A stretch of 59,075 nt of DNA, from contig NZ_JABKCA010000024.1 in the NCBI RefSeq assembly GCF_013166655.1, forward strand, positions 1 through 59,075. The letters run 5' to 3'. This document shows positions 25,827-34,764 of the stretch, one piece after another; position 1 is the first letter of the stretch, and each line of letters opens with the position of its first letter. The position numbers and the translations under genes are program-made. The notes under the pieces are model-generated. The model saw nothing but the letters and a program-made list of their open reading frames with translations. It was not told the DNA's origin and ran no database searches. Source of the stretch: Lentimicrobium sp. L6 (GTDB lineage Bacteria > Bacteroidota > Bacteroidia > Bacteroidales > UBA12170).

Positions 25827-27311
25827 TTAATAATTTGGGTTTTGAGACCAGTTACCAGCAGAAAAGTTAATCTCTTCTAAAGGAATGGGGAAAACTTCGT
25901 GCTTACCCACTACAAAACCATCTATAACACTAGCGGCTTTTCCAGTTCTTACTAAATCGAAGAAACGATGTCCCTCTCCAAATAACTCAAGCCTTCTCTC
26001 ATGATATATAGCTTCAGTTAAATCAGCACCAGAAAGTGTAATGTCATGATTTTCATCAGTAAATGCACGTCTTCTTACTTGATTTAAATAATCTTGGGCT
26101 TTTGCATCAGAGATACCACCTCTATTATTTGCCTCAGCAGCCATCAATAATACATCAGAATATCTGATAGCTCGATAGTTGTTAGGATTGGTTAAGTTAA
26201 GATCATTCTGTGCATTCTCACTTCTTTTACGAGGAATATATTTTCTATTAAAATATCCAGTATGCTCATTTCCTGTTGAATAGCCAGCTCCAGCTGTATC
26301 AGACCAGGCCACAATATCTAAAATGGTTACACCTAATCTATGATCACCAGGACTATAAATACTTGCAGCTTCGGCAGTAGGAACATTAAAGCTAAATCCG
26401 GAAGAAAAGAGAGGACCATCGTAAGAACGAACTCCACTAAAACCAACGGCTACATTACCTTCACTACATTGTAGACATCCAAAACCAGCACCTTCAAGGT
26501 CTGTATATTGCACTTCAAATACAGATTCAGGGCCATTTTCACCTTCGTGTTCAAATATTGAATTATAATTATCGGCAAGAACATATACACCGCTATTGAT
26601 GACTTCATCTAAAGTGGTTGCAGCTTTAGTAAATTCTTCTTGATATAAATAGGCTTTTCCTAATAAAGACAAGGCAGCTCCTTTTGTGGCTCTTCCTTGT
26701 TGAAGAGGAACATCGGGCAAAACTGCTGCAGCAGCAATTAAATCAGCTTCAATTTGAGCATAAACCTCATCAACAGAAGACCTTGGAATATTTAATTCAT
26801 CACCTAATTGAAAGCGTTCATCAATTTTTAAAGGAATACCACCAAACCATTTAACCAGTTCGAAATGATAATAAGCTCTTAGGAATCTGATTTCACCAAT
26901 CATGGCTTCTCTACCATCAAAATCAGTTTTGTCTTTATATTCCATAAAATAATTACAACGCTGAACGCCAGAAAACATAAGGCTCCATATTTCACGAAGA
27001 TTACTATTTACAGGGGTATGTATCATGTCATCGATCTGTTGCCAGCCAATAACATCTGTAGGACTTTCGCCACCACAAAGTGTATTATCTGAGGCAATTT
27101 CACCAACTATTACATTTTGATAAGTTGGTTGTAATAGATCATAAGCACCAACAAGGGCTTTATAATAATCGTCCTCAGAATTAAAATAGTTTTCTGAGTC
27201 TATAGAGTATTCAGGAGCTTCCTGAACAAAATTGTCGGAACAAGAGTTTATAGTTATCATTAAGCCTATAAACCCTAAAATCATGATTGTTTTATATAAT
27301 AAATTTTTCAT
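25827..27311 (-). CDS. susD: SusD/RagB-family glycan-binding lipoprotein
   Basis: A 494-residue lipoprotein (Ile-Asn-Ser-Cys, Cys24) with a complete SusD fold: the N-terminal Tyr-Phe-Asn-Ser-Glu-Asp-Asp-Tyr-Tyr-Lys-Ala segment, TPR-like helices with Glu-Ile-Arg-Phe-Leu-Arg-Ala-Tyr-Tyr-His-Phe, and the C-terminal Glu-Arg-Arg-Leu-Glu-Leu-Phe-Gly-Glu-Gly-His-Arg motif. SusD proteins cap their SusC transporter on the outside and help take up oligosaccharides. It starts 11 bases after SusC, as in most such loci. The substrate, inferred from GH16, GH17 and GH30 neighbours, is a beta-1,3-glucan. Confidence 0.95.
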   Translation of the reverse strand: MKNLLYKTIMILGFIGLMITINSCSDNFVQEAPEYSIDSENYFNSEDDYYKALVGAYDLLQPTYQNVIVGEIASDNTLCGGESPTDVIGWQQIDDMIHTPVNSNLREIWSLMFSGVQRCNYFMEYKDKTDFDGREAMIGEIRFLRAYYHFELVKWFGGIPLKIDERFQLGDELNIPRSSVDEVYAQIEADLIAAAAVLPDVPLQQGRATKGAALSLLGKAYLYQEEFTKAATTLDEVINSGVYVLADNYNSIFEHEGENGPESVFEVQYTDLEGAGFGCLQCSEGNVAVGFSGVRSYDGPLFSSGFSFNVPTAEAASIYSPGDHRLGVTILDIVAWSDTAGAGYSTGNEHTGYFNRKYIPRKRSENAQNDLNLTNPNNYRAIRYSDVLLMAAEANNRGGISDAKAQDYLNQVRRRAFTDENHDITLSGADLTEAIYHERRLELFGEGHRFFDLVRTGKAASVIDGFVVGKHEVFPIPLEEINFSAGNWSQNPNY

Positions 27312-27322
27312 AGTTTTTAATA

Positions 27323-30300
27323 TTATAAGTTAAGGCTAAATCCGAAAGTATAAATTCTTGAAGCAGGATAAAATCCATAATCGATACCTGCTCCAATAGG
27401 GCTACCATTTGAAGCAGCAGGATCGAAACCAGTATAGTTTGTGAATGTAAATGGGTTATCAATGGATGCAAAAAGTCTAAATTTCTGAATAGATGCTTTG
27501 CTTGTCCATCTTTCAGGTATTGTATAACCCAACTGAATTTTCTGAATTCTTAAATAAGAGCCATCTTCCACATAAAAATCGGAGAATACATTATTTGCAG
27601 TTGCCGCAGTTGTTACTCTTGGTACTTCATTAGTGGTACCTGGACCAGTCCATCTGTCTAAAATATAACTCATTCTATTCACATTTGGCTGTGCTCTCTC
27701 ATAATTTCTTACGATATCATTCCCAAGAGATGCATAAGCATTAATAGCAAAATCAATTCCTTTGTAATCCAAAGAAAAACTAAACCCCATAACCACATCA
27801 GGAATAGGATTACCAAGGTTCACTCTATCCTCAGTATTGATAACACCATCATTATTTGAATCTTTAAATCTGAAGTCACCAGGTTGTGCAGGAGCACCTA
27901 AGGCTATTTGACTGGGGTGTGCATCTACTTCGGCTTGTGTTTGGAAAATACCATCAGTTTGGTATCCATAGAAATAACCAATGGGTTGACCCTCTTCCAT
28001 TCTTGAAATCAATGGTTGTCCAACACTAAAATTACCACCCTCAATAAATCCGGTTCCATTATCTACTTCAAGTACTTCATTACGGATAGTGGTCACATTA
28101 TAGTTTACATTGAATTTTAAGCCTTCTACAATTTGACCTCTATAACCTACTGAGAATTCTAAACCACTGTTTTTAACCGCTCCAGCATTTACCGTTGGGC
28201 CAGAAGCTCCAGGAGCAGTGATGCCCAATATACCTGACACAGGAATATTTCCAATTAGAAGTTGATCAGTCACTTTAGAGTAATAATCAACAGTGAAATC
28301 TAATTTATCGCGAAAGAAACTTAGGTCAGCACCTAAGTCAAATTGCTTTGAACGTTCCCATTTTACACTTGGATTTGGCAATGGACCAATGGCAGTACCA
28401 TAAGTCAACATATTATCAAATACATAAACGGCCTCTCCTGATAGTTGTGAAAGATAAAGGAAATCACCAATTCTATCGTTACCTAAGATACCGTAGCTAC
28501 CTCTTAGCTTTACTAAATCAACATTATTAATGTCCTTCATAAAAGCTTCGTCAGATAAAATCCAACCTCCTGTTACTGATGGGAAATATGCAGCTGCATT
28601 TTCCGGTCCAAACTTCATAGAAGCATCGCGTCTAAGCATGGCAGATATTAAGTATTTACCTTTATAATCATACTGCATTCTTGCGAAATAAGATAGCTTT
28701 CTAGTATCATAAACATAAGAACCAATGTTTTTAGAATCTACTAAGCCATTTGTTAGGCTGATATCGGCAAAATCCACTGAATTATTAGGGACATCATATC
28801 CTGTTGCACCTAAATAATCACCCCAGCTTTTAAGAACAGTAGTACCAAGCATGGCAGTAACATGATGTGTTTCGTTAAATGTTCTTTCATAAGTAACAAA
28901 AGCATCGAATGTATAATCGTTATAGTTGTTTCTATCTTGATATACACTACTTCTAGAAACATCAAAAACTTTTCCTCCGTAATCAACAATAGGTGAAAAG
29001 GATTTAGACTTAGCATAAGCAGTATTAAAACCAATACGTGCAGTTGCTTTAAAATATTGAGCAAAACTAGCATCTAAGCTGGCGTTTCCGAAAAGTTTAT
29101 TGATATCATAATCATTATAAGTATTAGCTATTTGAGCCATCGGATTAATCACCTCGATACCTAAATCGCTAGGAGCTAAAAAATAGTCACCTGATTCACC
29201 ATAAACTGGATGTACTGATGGCATATTTAAGGCATTAAACAATACGGAGGCCAAACCAAAATCATTTATAGTTTTTCTGTCAATATGAGAATACGAAACA
29301 TTTGTACTAAAATTCAACCACTCATATAATTCAGTTGTTAAACTTAATCTTGCAGTACTTCTGTTAAAACCTGTTTTATCACCACCTATAATACCTTGCT
29401 GGCGTAAATCAGAAGCACTTAAAGTATAGGTCGACTTTTCAGTACCTCCATACACGCTTAAGTTATTATCGAAAAGTGGTGCTGTTTGAAATAATTCATC
29501 CTGCCAATTGGTTCCTTGACCTAAACCAGAGAGGTCTGGATAAGGAATTGGATCACCTGCAGCAGCATAACTTTCATTTAGAATTGCAGCATATTCAGTA
29601 GCGTCTAACAGTGGGATTTTCCTAGATGTTTCCTGCATACCTAAACTACTATTAAGCGTAACTCTGGTTGGTGAATTTTTTTTGCCTTGTTTTGTTTTTA
29701 CTAGGATTACACCATTTGCCCCAGAAGCTCCATAAATAGCTGCCTGTGCATCTTTAAGTACAGTCACACTTTCGATATCACTAGGACTTAAGGTTCCTAA
29801 GTCCCCCACATATCCATCGACAATAACCAATGGAGCAGCATCACCATTGGTAGCAACTCCACGAATTCGGATATTGTATCCTGAACCAGGAGCACCAGAT
29901 TGACTGGTCACATTAACTCCAGCCATGGTCCCTTGTAAGGCTTGTTCCACCTTTACAGGTTTGAGCTTTTCGATTTTCTCAGCATTCATCTGAGAAACCG
30001 CACCTGTTACATCTTTTTTCTTGATTTCACCATAACCAATAACAACAACCTCATCTAGAGTTGTTGAATTAGATAATGTAACATCAATTTGGGTTCTGCC
30101 TTCAACGGCCATTTCTTGTCCTGCCATTCCCACAAATGAGAATACCAATACAGCATCTGGGGATACACTTATGGAATAATTACCATCAAAATCGGTAACA
30201 ACTCCATTGGTGGTTCCCTTCTCTAATATTGTGGCTCCTGGAAGTCCTAAATCATCACCTTCAGCGAAAACTCTACCACTGACAGTAATACTTTGAGCTT

Positions 30301-30352
30301 GTAGGCCAATAGTCAACATTAGAGCGAAAACTACTAGTAAAACATTTTTCAT
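27323..30352 (-). CDS. susC: SusC-type TonB-dependent oligosaccharide transporter
   Basis: A 1009-residue outer-membrane transporter. Signal peptide to Leu-Gln-Ala-Gln (about 20), a carboxypeptidase-regulatory-like domain (about 22-95), a plug (about 110-225, with Val-Ile-Arg-like Ile-Arg-Ile-Arg-Gly and Leu-Lys-Asp-Ala-Gln-Ala-Ala-Ile-Tyr-Gly-Ala-Ser-Gly-Ala-Asn-Gly), then a 22-strand-type barrel ending in a phenylalanine-containing strand. It uses TonB energy to import glucan oligosaccharides captured by SusD. It heads the operon susC-susD-two lipoproteins. A minus-7 element and a striking inverted repeat lie upstream, next to a SusR-like regulator gene. Confidence 0.95.
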   Translation of the reverse strand: MKNVLLVVFALMLTIGLQAQSITVSGRVFAEGDDLGLPGATILEKGTTNGVVTDFDGNYSISVSPDAVLVFSFVGMAGQEMAVEGRTQIDVTLSNSTTLDEVVVIGYGEIKKKDVTGAVSQMNAEKIEKLKPVKVEQALQGTMAGVNVTSQSGAPGSGYNIRIRGVATNGDAAPLVIVDGYVGDLGTLSPSDIESVTVLKDAQAAIYGASGANGVILVKTKQGKKNSPTRVTLNSSLGMQETSRKIPLLDATEYAAILNESYAAAGDPIPYPDLSGLGQGTNWQDELFQTAPLFDNNLSVYGGTEKSTYTLSASDLRQQGIIGGDKTGFNRSTARLSLTTELYEWLNFSTNVSYSHIDRKTINDFGLASVLFNALNMPSVHPVYGESGDYFLAPSDLGIEVINPMAQIANTYNDYDINKLFGNASLDASFAQYFKATARIGFNTAYAKSKSFSPIVDYGGKVFDVSRSSVYQDRNNYNDYTFDAFVTYERTFNETHHVTAMLGTTVLKSWGDYLGATGYDVPNNSVDFADISLTNGLVDSKNIGSYVYDTRKLSYFARMQYDYKGKYLISAMLRRDASMKFGPENAAAYFPSVTGGWILSDEAFMKDINNVDLVKLRGSYGILGNDRIGDFLYLSQLSGEAVYVFDNMLTYGTAIGPLPNPSVKWERSKQFDLGADLSFFRDKLDFTVDYYSKVTDQLLIGNIPVSGILGITAPGASGPTVNAGAVKNSGLEFSVGYRGQIVEGLKFNVNYNVTTIRNEVLEVDNGTGFIEGGNFSVGQPLISRMEEGQPIGYFYGYQTDGIFQTQAEVDAHPSQIALGAPAQPGDFRFKDSNNDGVINTEDRVNLGNPIPDVVMGFSFSLDYKGIDFAINAYASLGNDIVRNYERAQPNVNRMSYILDRWTGPGTTNEVPRVTTAATANNVFSDFYVEDGSYLRIQKIQLGYTIPERWTSKASIQKFRLFASIDNPFTFTNYTGFDPAASNGSPIGAGIDYGFYPASRIYTFGFSLNL

Positions 30353-30460
30353 ACGATTGATTTTAATTAAATTGAGTCTTAATTTTTATTAAAAATTATT
30401 GATTTGTTAAATTATTTAGTAACAATCGATTGCGAAAATAGCTTTACAGGTAGGTAATAT

Positions 30461-30468
30461 CAAATATA
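30461..30468 (-). promoter_or_regulatory. candidate minus-7 element of the main susC promoter
   Basis: The minus strand reads TATATTTG, matching TAnnTTTG, about 110 bases upstream of the susC start codon. The minus-33 position is not well conserved, as expected for an activator-dependent promoter. Confidence 0.5.
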
Positions 30469-30491
30469 TAGCTTCATCAAAAACACATCAT

Positions 30492-30520
30492 TTGTATTTT
30501 TGACTACATCAAAAATACAA
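30492..30520. promoter_or_regulatory. probable activator operator: 12-bp inverted repeat upstream of susC
   Basis: TTGTATTTTTGA (30492-30503) and TCAAAAATACAA (30509-30520) are perfect inverted arms around CTACA. A third, direct half-site, TCAAAAACACA, starts at 30477, 32 bases from the last arm. The dyad centre lies about 50 bases upstream of the predicted transcription start, a typical activator position. The SusR-like regulator gene directly upstream is the natural candidate to bind here. Confidence 0.65.
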
Positions 30521-30622
30521 CAATAATGCATTTATAGTGCTGTAATTGTGATACTTAAAAAGTATATAGGTGGATATTACTTACTACATCAATCATTGAT
30601 ATAGAAAAGAAGGGGCAATATG

Positions 30623-33505
30623 TTAAAATTTCAATATAAATTCGGTTAAATTGACTTCTCTATCAAGCTCCAATTTTTTTCTGAGACGGTATCGACTAAT
30701 CTCGACTCCTCTTACTGAGATATTCATTAGTAGTGAAATCTCTTTACTTGATTTATTGATTCTTAGATAAGCACATAATTTGAGCTCTCGAGGACTTAAG
30801 CCTGGGTAGGCTAACTTGATTCTCTTCAAGAATTCCTCATGCACATTTTCAAAATTGGTTTCAAAAACCTGCCATTGCTTATCGTTATTAATTTCTTTTC
30901 GTATTCTTTTGAGCATCATTCTTAATTGATGCTTATTCTCTTCACTAGTCACTTTAGTACTAATTTCTTTTAGTTCATTAATGAGCTGAATAAGTATTTC
31001 ATTTTTATGTATGGTTTCGTAGGTGGAGTTAACGAGTTCTTTGTTTTTTAATTTGATGCTGAGTCTTAATTTATCATTCCTCATTTTTATGAGTTCCTTC
31101 TCCGCTTCTAAAGCTTCTTTTTGTAATTCTGCTTCCTTCTTACGAAACAATCTTGCTTGTTCTTCTTCATGCTTGCTTTTTACCGCTTTTAGTCTTCTAT
31201 TAATAATAACAAAGAGCAGCATTAAGAAAATGAGAAAGGCTATGAAATAAATAATATAGGCCAGAATACTACGATAATATGGAGGGGAAACAATGAATTT
31301 AAACGCTATGGCTTGGGTGCTAACCCCATATATATTCTTGCTTCTTAGCTGGAAGGTATAATTTCCCTCAAATAGATTGGTATACTCTTTTGTGTTTCTA
31401 CTGTCCCAATCTGACCATTCCTTCTCGTAACCCTCTAACATGGTAGAATAAACTACATCATTAGGGTTTTCAAAATCGTTGGCTGAAAATGTGAACTCTA
31501 TATCGTTATTGGTATAATTAATTTGGACGGGTTTGTCAGTTGCAGAATAGTAATATACAGAATCGGGTTTGAAGGTCCGCATTTGATTAATATAGGACTG
31601 AAATGGAACATTATAATCTTTCTGAACTTTTAGAGAATAATACTCAAAACCATTTTCTGTAGCAATAAGACAATGATCTTCTTTTTGGGTGTTTACAAAC
31701 TCGAAACCATTCACAAATTGGCCTTTTAATTTCATAAAGGGGAGGGTGACATTATAGTATTTACCATCCTCTCCAAACCTTAATACAGCTAATTCCCCAG
31801 CAGTAAAATACCAGATATTATGATTTTTATCTTCACTAACCATTCTTACTTGGGAATCCTTAATAAAAGGCTTAAAAAAATCCTCCCTTATAAAGTCCTC
31901 TTTTTTATTGGAATAGGAGAACATTCCATCTCCAGTCAGAAAATGTATTTTCCCTTTTAGTGTGCAGAGGCTAAAAAGCTGTTCATCCAAAATGGAGTTA
32001 CTTGAATTAAAATAATCGACTTGCAATATGGTTTCATAATCATCACTAAGAATAAATCGATAAACGCCTTTAAAGCCATGCATCATCCACAAATATCCAT
32101 CCCCATCAAATGCTATGTCTCTGGCGGATTCGGAAAAGCCATCCAACACCTTTTTAAAGGCCCATTGTCCATTTATCTTTTCAAATAGTATTAATCCACT
32201 ATAAGTACCCCCGATTACCTTAGTAGAGTCTTTTGGGGTTTGAATATAGGCCCAGCCCCCTGGGATATCGGATATTTGTTGGGCTTCTTCTCCTTCAATA
32301 ATAAACGTCCCATAATTATGTCCACAGAAAAGGCTTCCATCTATTTCATTCAAGGACCAAACTTGCCCTTGGGTTTTAGGGATGATTTTTAATTTTTTGT
32401 TCAACAAGTTATTCGACAAAGTTGAATTTTGCTGCGTAACTTGTAGTCCTTGATTAGTACCCAAATACAGATTGTCTTCAAAATATCTGGCAGTGTATCC
32501 AGTACCCGCGCCAAAATTGTAAGATATACGCGACAATGGAGAACTAATTTCTACAAAATCGATTCCTTTATCGGTGCCTAACCACAAATTACCCAAATTG
32601 TCTTCACCAATGCTAAGAATGGTATTGTTTTGAAGTCCATCGGACATGTTTAAATGCTGTATTAATTCGCCTTTGGTATTCACCATGACTAATCCATTTT
32701 GGATGGTTCCGAAGCATAATATTCCTGATTTCGTTTTATAAGAGCAGAATATTTGATTCTTCTTTAAAAACTCGTTGACATTTGTAGCCCATGGGATTAC
32801 AGAATTCCCATCATAGGTAAAAACTCCATCGGAAGCCGTGGATATCAACATTTGATCATTGTGTTCTAAGATTCCCCAAATTTCTTTCCCCCTTAAACTT
32901 TCGGCCCCTTTGAGTGGAAAAAGTTTACCCATCGCCAAGCGCAATAAGCCTTGTTCCATATCATTTACATAAAAATTATTATTGAGTTGATAAGAAAGAT
33001 GAAATTCGGAAGGGGCTGCTATCACCGTAATACTATCATCATTATAAATCATTAATTGAGAAAAGGATTGATAGATGATACCATCCAAATTAAAAGATAT
33101 TCTCCAGACGTCATCAAAATCATTATACTCATTGGGAATTAAATTTCTAATAGAATGAAACTGATAAAACCCATCTTCCTTTTTTTTATAATATCCAATT
33201 TCATTAAATCCACCAGCGTAAATGATTCCTTCAACATCAATATATAAGCTTCTAACCAATCCATTATTGGTTATTGGAAAGTTTCTCCAATTTACACCAT
33301 CAAACTCCAATAATCCTGAATTATTGGCAAAATACATTTTTCCATTATCGCCTTGCTGAATACTCCAGTTTTGGATTCCAGCATTAATTTCGGATCGTGA
33401 ATAGTTTCGTACGCTAGAAGTGCCTATAAGTTTCTGCTGCGAAAAGCCAGAAAGACAAAGCAATATAGTAAAGAGTAAAAAGGTTTTTTGTAATCTAGAA
33501 GCCAT
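30623..33505 (-). CDS. SusR-like membrane sensor-regulator
   Basis: A 960-residue one-component regulator. Signal peptide or N-terminal anchor (about 1-22), a periplasmic beta-propeller of Reg_prop-type repeats (about 40-630, e.g. Leu-Gly-Asn-Leu-Trp-Leu-Gly-Thr), a Y_Y_Y-type sandwich (about 670-750), one membrane helix (about 755-780), a cytoplasmic coiled coil (about 785-840) and a C-terminal LuxR-like helix-turn-helix (about 890-950; Leu-Ser-Pro-Arg-Glu-Leu-Lys-Leu-Cys). There is no kinase or receiver domain, so it is not a hybrid two-component sensor; the layout is that of Bacteroides SusR. It should sense a periplasmic glucan oligosaccharide and activate the adjoining susC operon, 270 bases downstream. 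Confidence 0.85.
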   Translation of the reverse strand: MASRLQKTFLLFTILLCLSGFSQQKLIGTSSVRNYSRSEINAGIQNWSIQQGDNGKMYFANNSGLLEFDGVNWRNFPITNNGLVRSLYIDVEGIIYAGGFNEIGYYKKKEDGFYQFHSIRNLIPNEYNDFDDVWRISFNLDGIIYQSFSQLMIYNDDSITVIAAPSEFHLSYQLNNNFYVNDMEQGLLRLAMGKLFPLKGAESLRGKEIWGILEHNDQMLISTASDGVFTYDGNSVIPWATNVNEFLKKNQIFCSYKTKSGILCFGTIQNGLVMVNTKGELIQHLNMSDGLQNNTILSIGEDNLGNLWLGTDKGIDFVEISSPLSRISYNFGAGTGYTARYFEDNLYLGTNQGLQVTQQNSTLSNNLLNKKLKIIPKTQGQVWSLNEIDGSLFCGHNYGTFIIEGEEAQQISDIPGGWAYIQTPKDSTKVIGGTYSGLILFEKINGQWAFKKVLDGFSESARDIAFDGDGYLWMMHGFKGVYRFILSDDYETILQVDYFNSSNSILDEQLFSLCTLKGKIHFLTGDGMFSYSNKKEDFIREDFFKPFIKDSQVRMVSEDKNHNIWYFTAGELAVLRFGEDGKYYNVTLPFMKLKGQFVNGFEFVNTQKEDHCLIATENGFEYYSLKVQKDYNVPFQSYINQMRTFKPDSVYYYSATDKPVQINYTNNDIEFTFSANDFENPNDVVYSTMLEGYEKEWSDWDSRNTKEYTNLFEGNYTFQLRSKNIYGVSTQAIAFKFIVSPPYYRSILAYIIYFIAFLIFLMLLFVIINRRLKAVKSKHEEEQARLFRKKEAELQKEALEAEKELIKMRNDKLRLSIKLKNKELVNSTYETIHKNEILIQLINELKEISTKVTSEENKHQLRMMLKRIRKEINNDKQWQVFETNFENVHEEFLKRIKLAYPGLSPRELKLCAYLRINKSSKEISLLMNISVRGVEISRYRLRKKLELDREVNLTEFILKF

Positions 33506-33558
33506 TAATTGAATATTTAACCTCGCTAAGTTATGAAAATCAATGGCAATATTACATA

Positions 33559-34761
33559 CTAAGTCTTCGAATTAATTGTTTTTCTTTTTAGTGGAATCGA
33601 GAAGTCCAGCTGAGTCAAAGCTCTCCATAGCCATTCCAATGGACCATAATAATAGTTTCTCATCCAAAATTGGCTAAAGCTGACTTGCAGAATAAAAAAC
33701 AGTATTCCATAAATTAAGCTCCAAGAGGAGCCCATAAATCTGTACATGCCCAATCCATATCCATAGAAGATGAATACTCCTATCATGGATTGACCCGCAT
33801 AGTTTGATAGGCTCATTCTACCATAAACAGCTAAATAATTAAATGCTTTAGCCTTGCTAAACTTGATGTAAATGAGACAAAAAACTGAAAAGATAAAGAA
33901 GGTATGAGTGAAACTGGTATAAGCTCCTAATAGTACATTTAAAAAATAGCTCTGGGTTTCTCCTAAGGGCAAAGTGATTAATAAAGTCTTGAATTGAATA
34001 ATGACCACAGAAAAAACGAAAGTGATTAAGGCTATTTTTTCTAGCGTTTTTTTATTCTCCTTTAATTTGTGGAAAAATTGTTCCCTCCCTAATACCAAAC
34101 CAAAGATAAATAGAGCAATCAACATTAAATATCTTCCATTATAAAAGGTCCAGCCCCAAACAGCTGTTCTGGCTCGCCAGTTATTATATTCTATGACTTC
34201 AAAGAAGCTCCCTTTAGCAAATATTTCGCTACCAATGCCCCATAATCCTGCTCCAAAAGTCTCTTGAAATATATAATTAGGATTCAGTAATGAGACTGTC
34301 AGCTGGACTAAAGTCGGAATCTGCAAGGCCAAGAGGCCAGCAATAATGATCAAATGCTTTGTTTTAAATCTATCAAATAAAACCAAGCTCATACCTAGAA
34401 TGGCATAAATGTGCAATATATCTCCTTCGTAAAATAAGGAATGCACAAAACCTAAACCCATCAATATAAACAACCTCCAAATAAATTGGGCTCTGAAATC
34501 TATACCTAATTGTTTCTGCCTATCCATTTGTATAAAAAAGCTAAAGCCAAACATTAAAGCGAAAATGGAATATGCTTTTCCTGCTATTAAAAGGAAAATA
34601 GTTTCAAACACAAAACCATCAAGAGCAGGTGAGAATAAATAGTTTAGCTCTGGAGGATAGAAAAAATCAAAATGTTCGATGCTGTGAATCAATATGATTC
34701 CTAATAAAGCAAATCCTCGTAAGGCATCTACTATGACAATTCTAGGTTTTTTTTGACTCAT
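33559..34761 (-). CDS. DUF418 (YeiB-like) integral membrane protein
   Basis: A 400-residue inner-membrane protein with about 10 hydrophobic segments. The N-terminal Val-Asp-Ala-Leu-Arg-Gly-Phe-Ala-Leu-Leu-Gly-Ile and C-terminal Tyr-Gly-Pro-Leu-Glu-Trp-Leu-Trp-Arg are the usual DUF418 landmarks. Function is unknown. Related acyltransferase-like membrane proteins suggest transfer of a group across the membrane, but no catalytic residue is proven. It starts 3 bases after the T9SS GH16 gene and precedes the SusR-like gene by about 50 bases, so it seems to be transcribed with the glucan locus. Confidence 0.8.
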   Translation of the reverse strand: MSQKKPRIVIVDALRGFALLGIILIHSIEHFDFFYPPELNYLFSPALDGFVFETIFLLIAGKAYSIFALMFGFSFFIQMDRQKQLGIDFRAQFIWRLFILMGLGFVHSLFYEGDILHIYAILGMSLVLFDRFKTKHLIIIAGLLALQIPTLVQLTVSLLNPNYIFQETFGAGLWGIGSEIFAKGSFFEVIEYNNWRARTAVWGWTFYNGRYLMLIALFIFGLVLGREQFFHKLKENKKTLEKIALITFVFSVVIIQFKTLLITLPLGETQSYFLNVLLGAYTSFTHTFFIFSVFCLIYIKFSKAKAFNYLAVYGRMSLSNYAGQSMIGVFIFYGYGLGMYRFMGSSWSLIYGILFFILQVSFSQFWMRNYYYGPLEWLWRALTQLDFSIPLKRKTINSKT

Positions 34762-34764
34762 TAT

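Noticed and set aside
30381-30397. AATTTTTA-T-TAAAAATT dyad in the susC leader
   Set aside because: Composed only of A and T; such dyads arise by chance in AT-rich leaders, so I do not list it as a site.
30623-33505. Hybrid two-component sensor reading of the large regulator
   Set aside because: No histidine kinase, ATPase or receiver motifs are present between the membrane helix and the LuxR-like domain; the layout is SusR-like.
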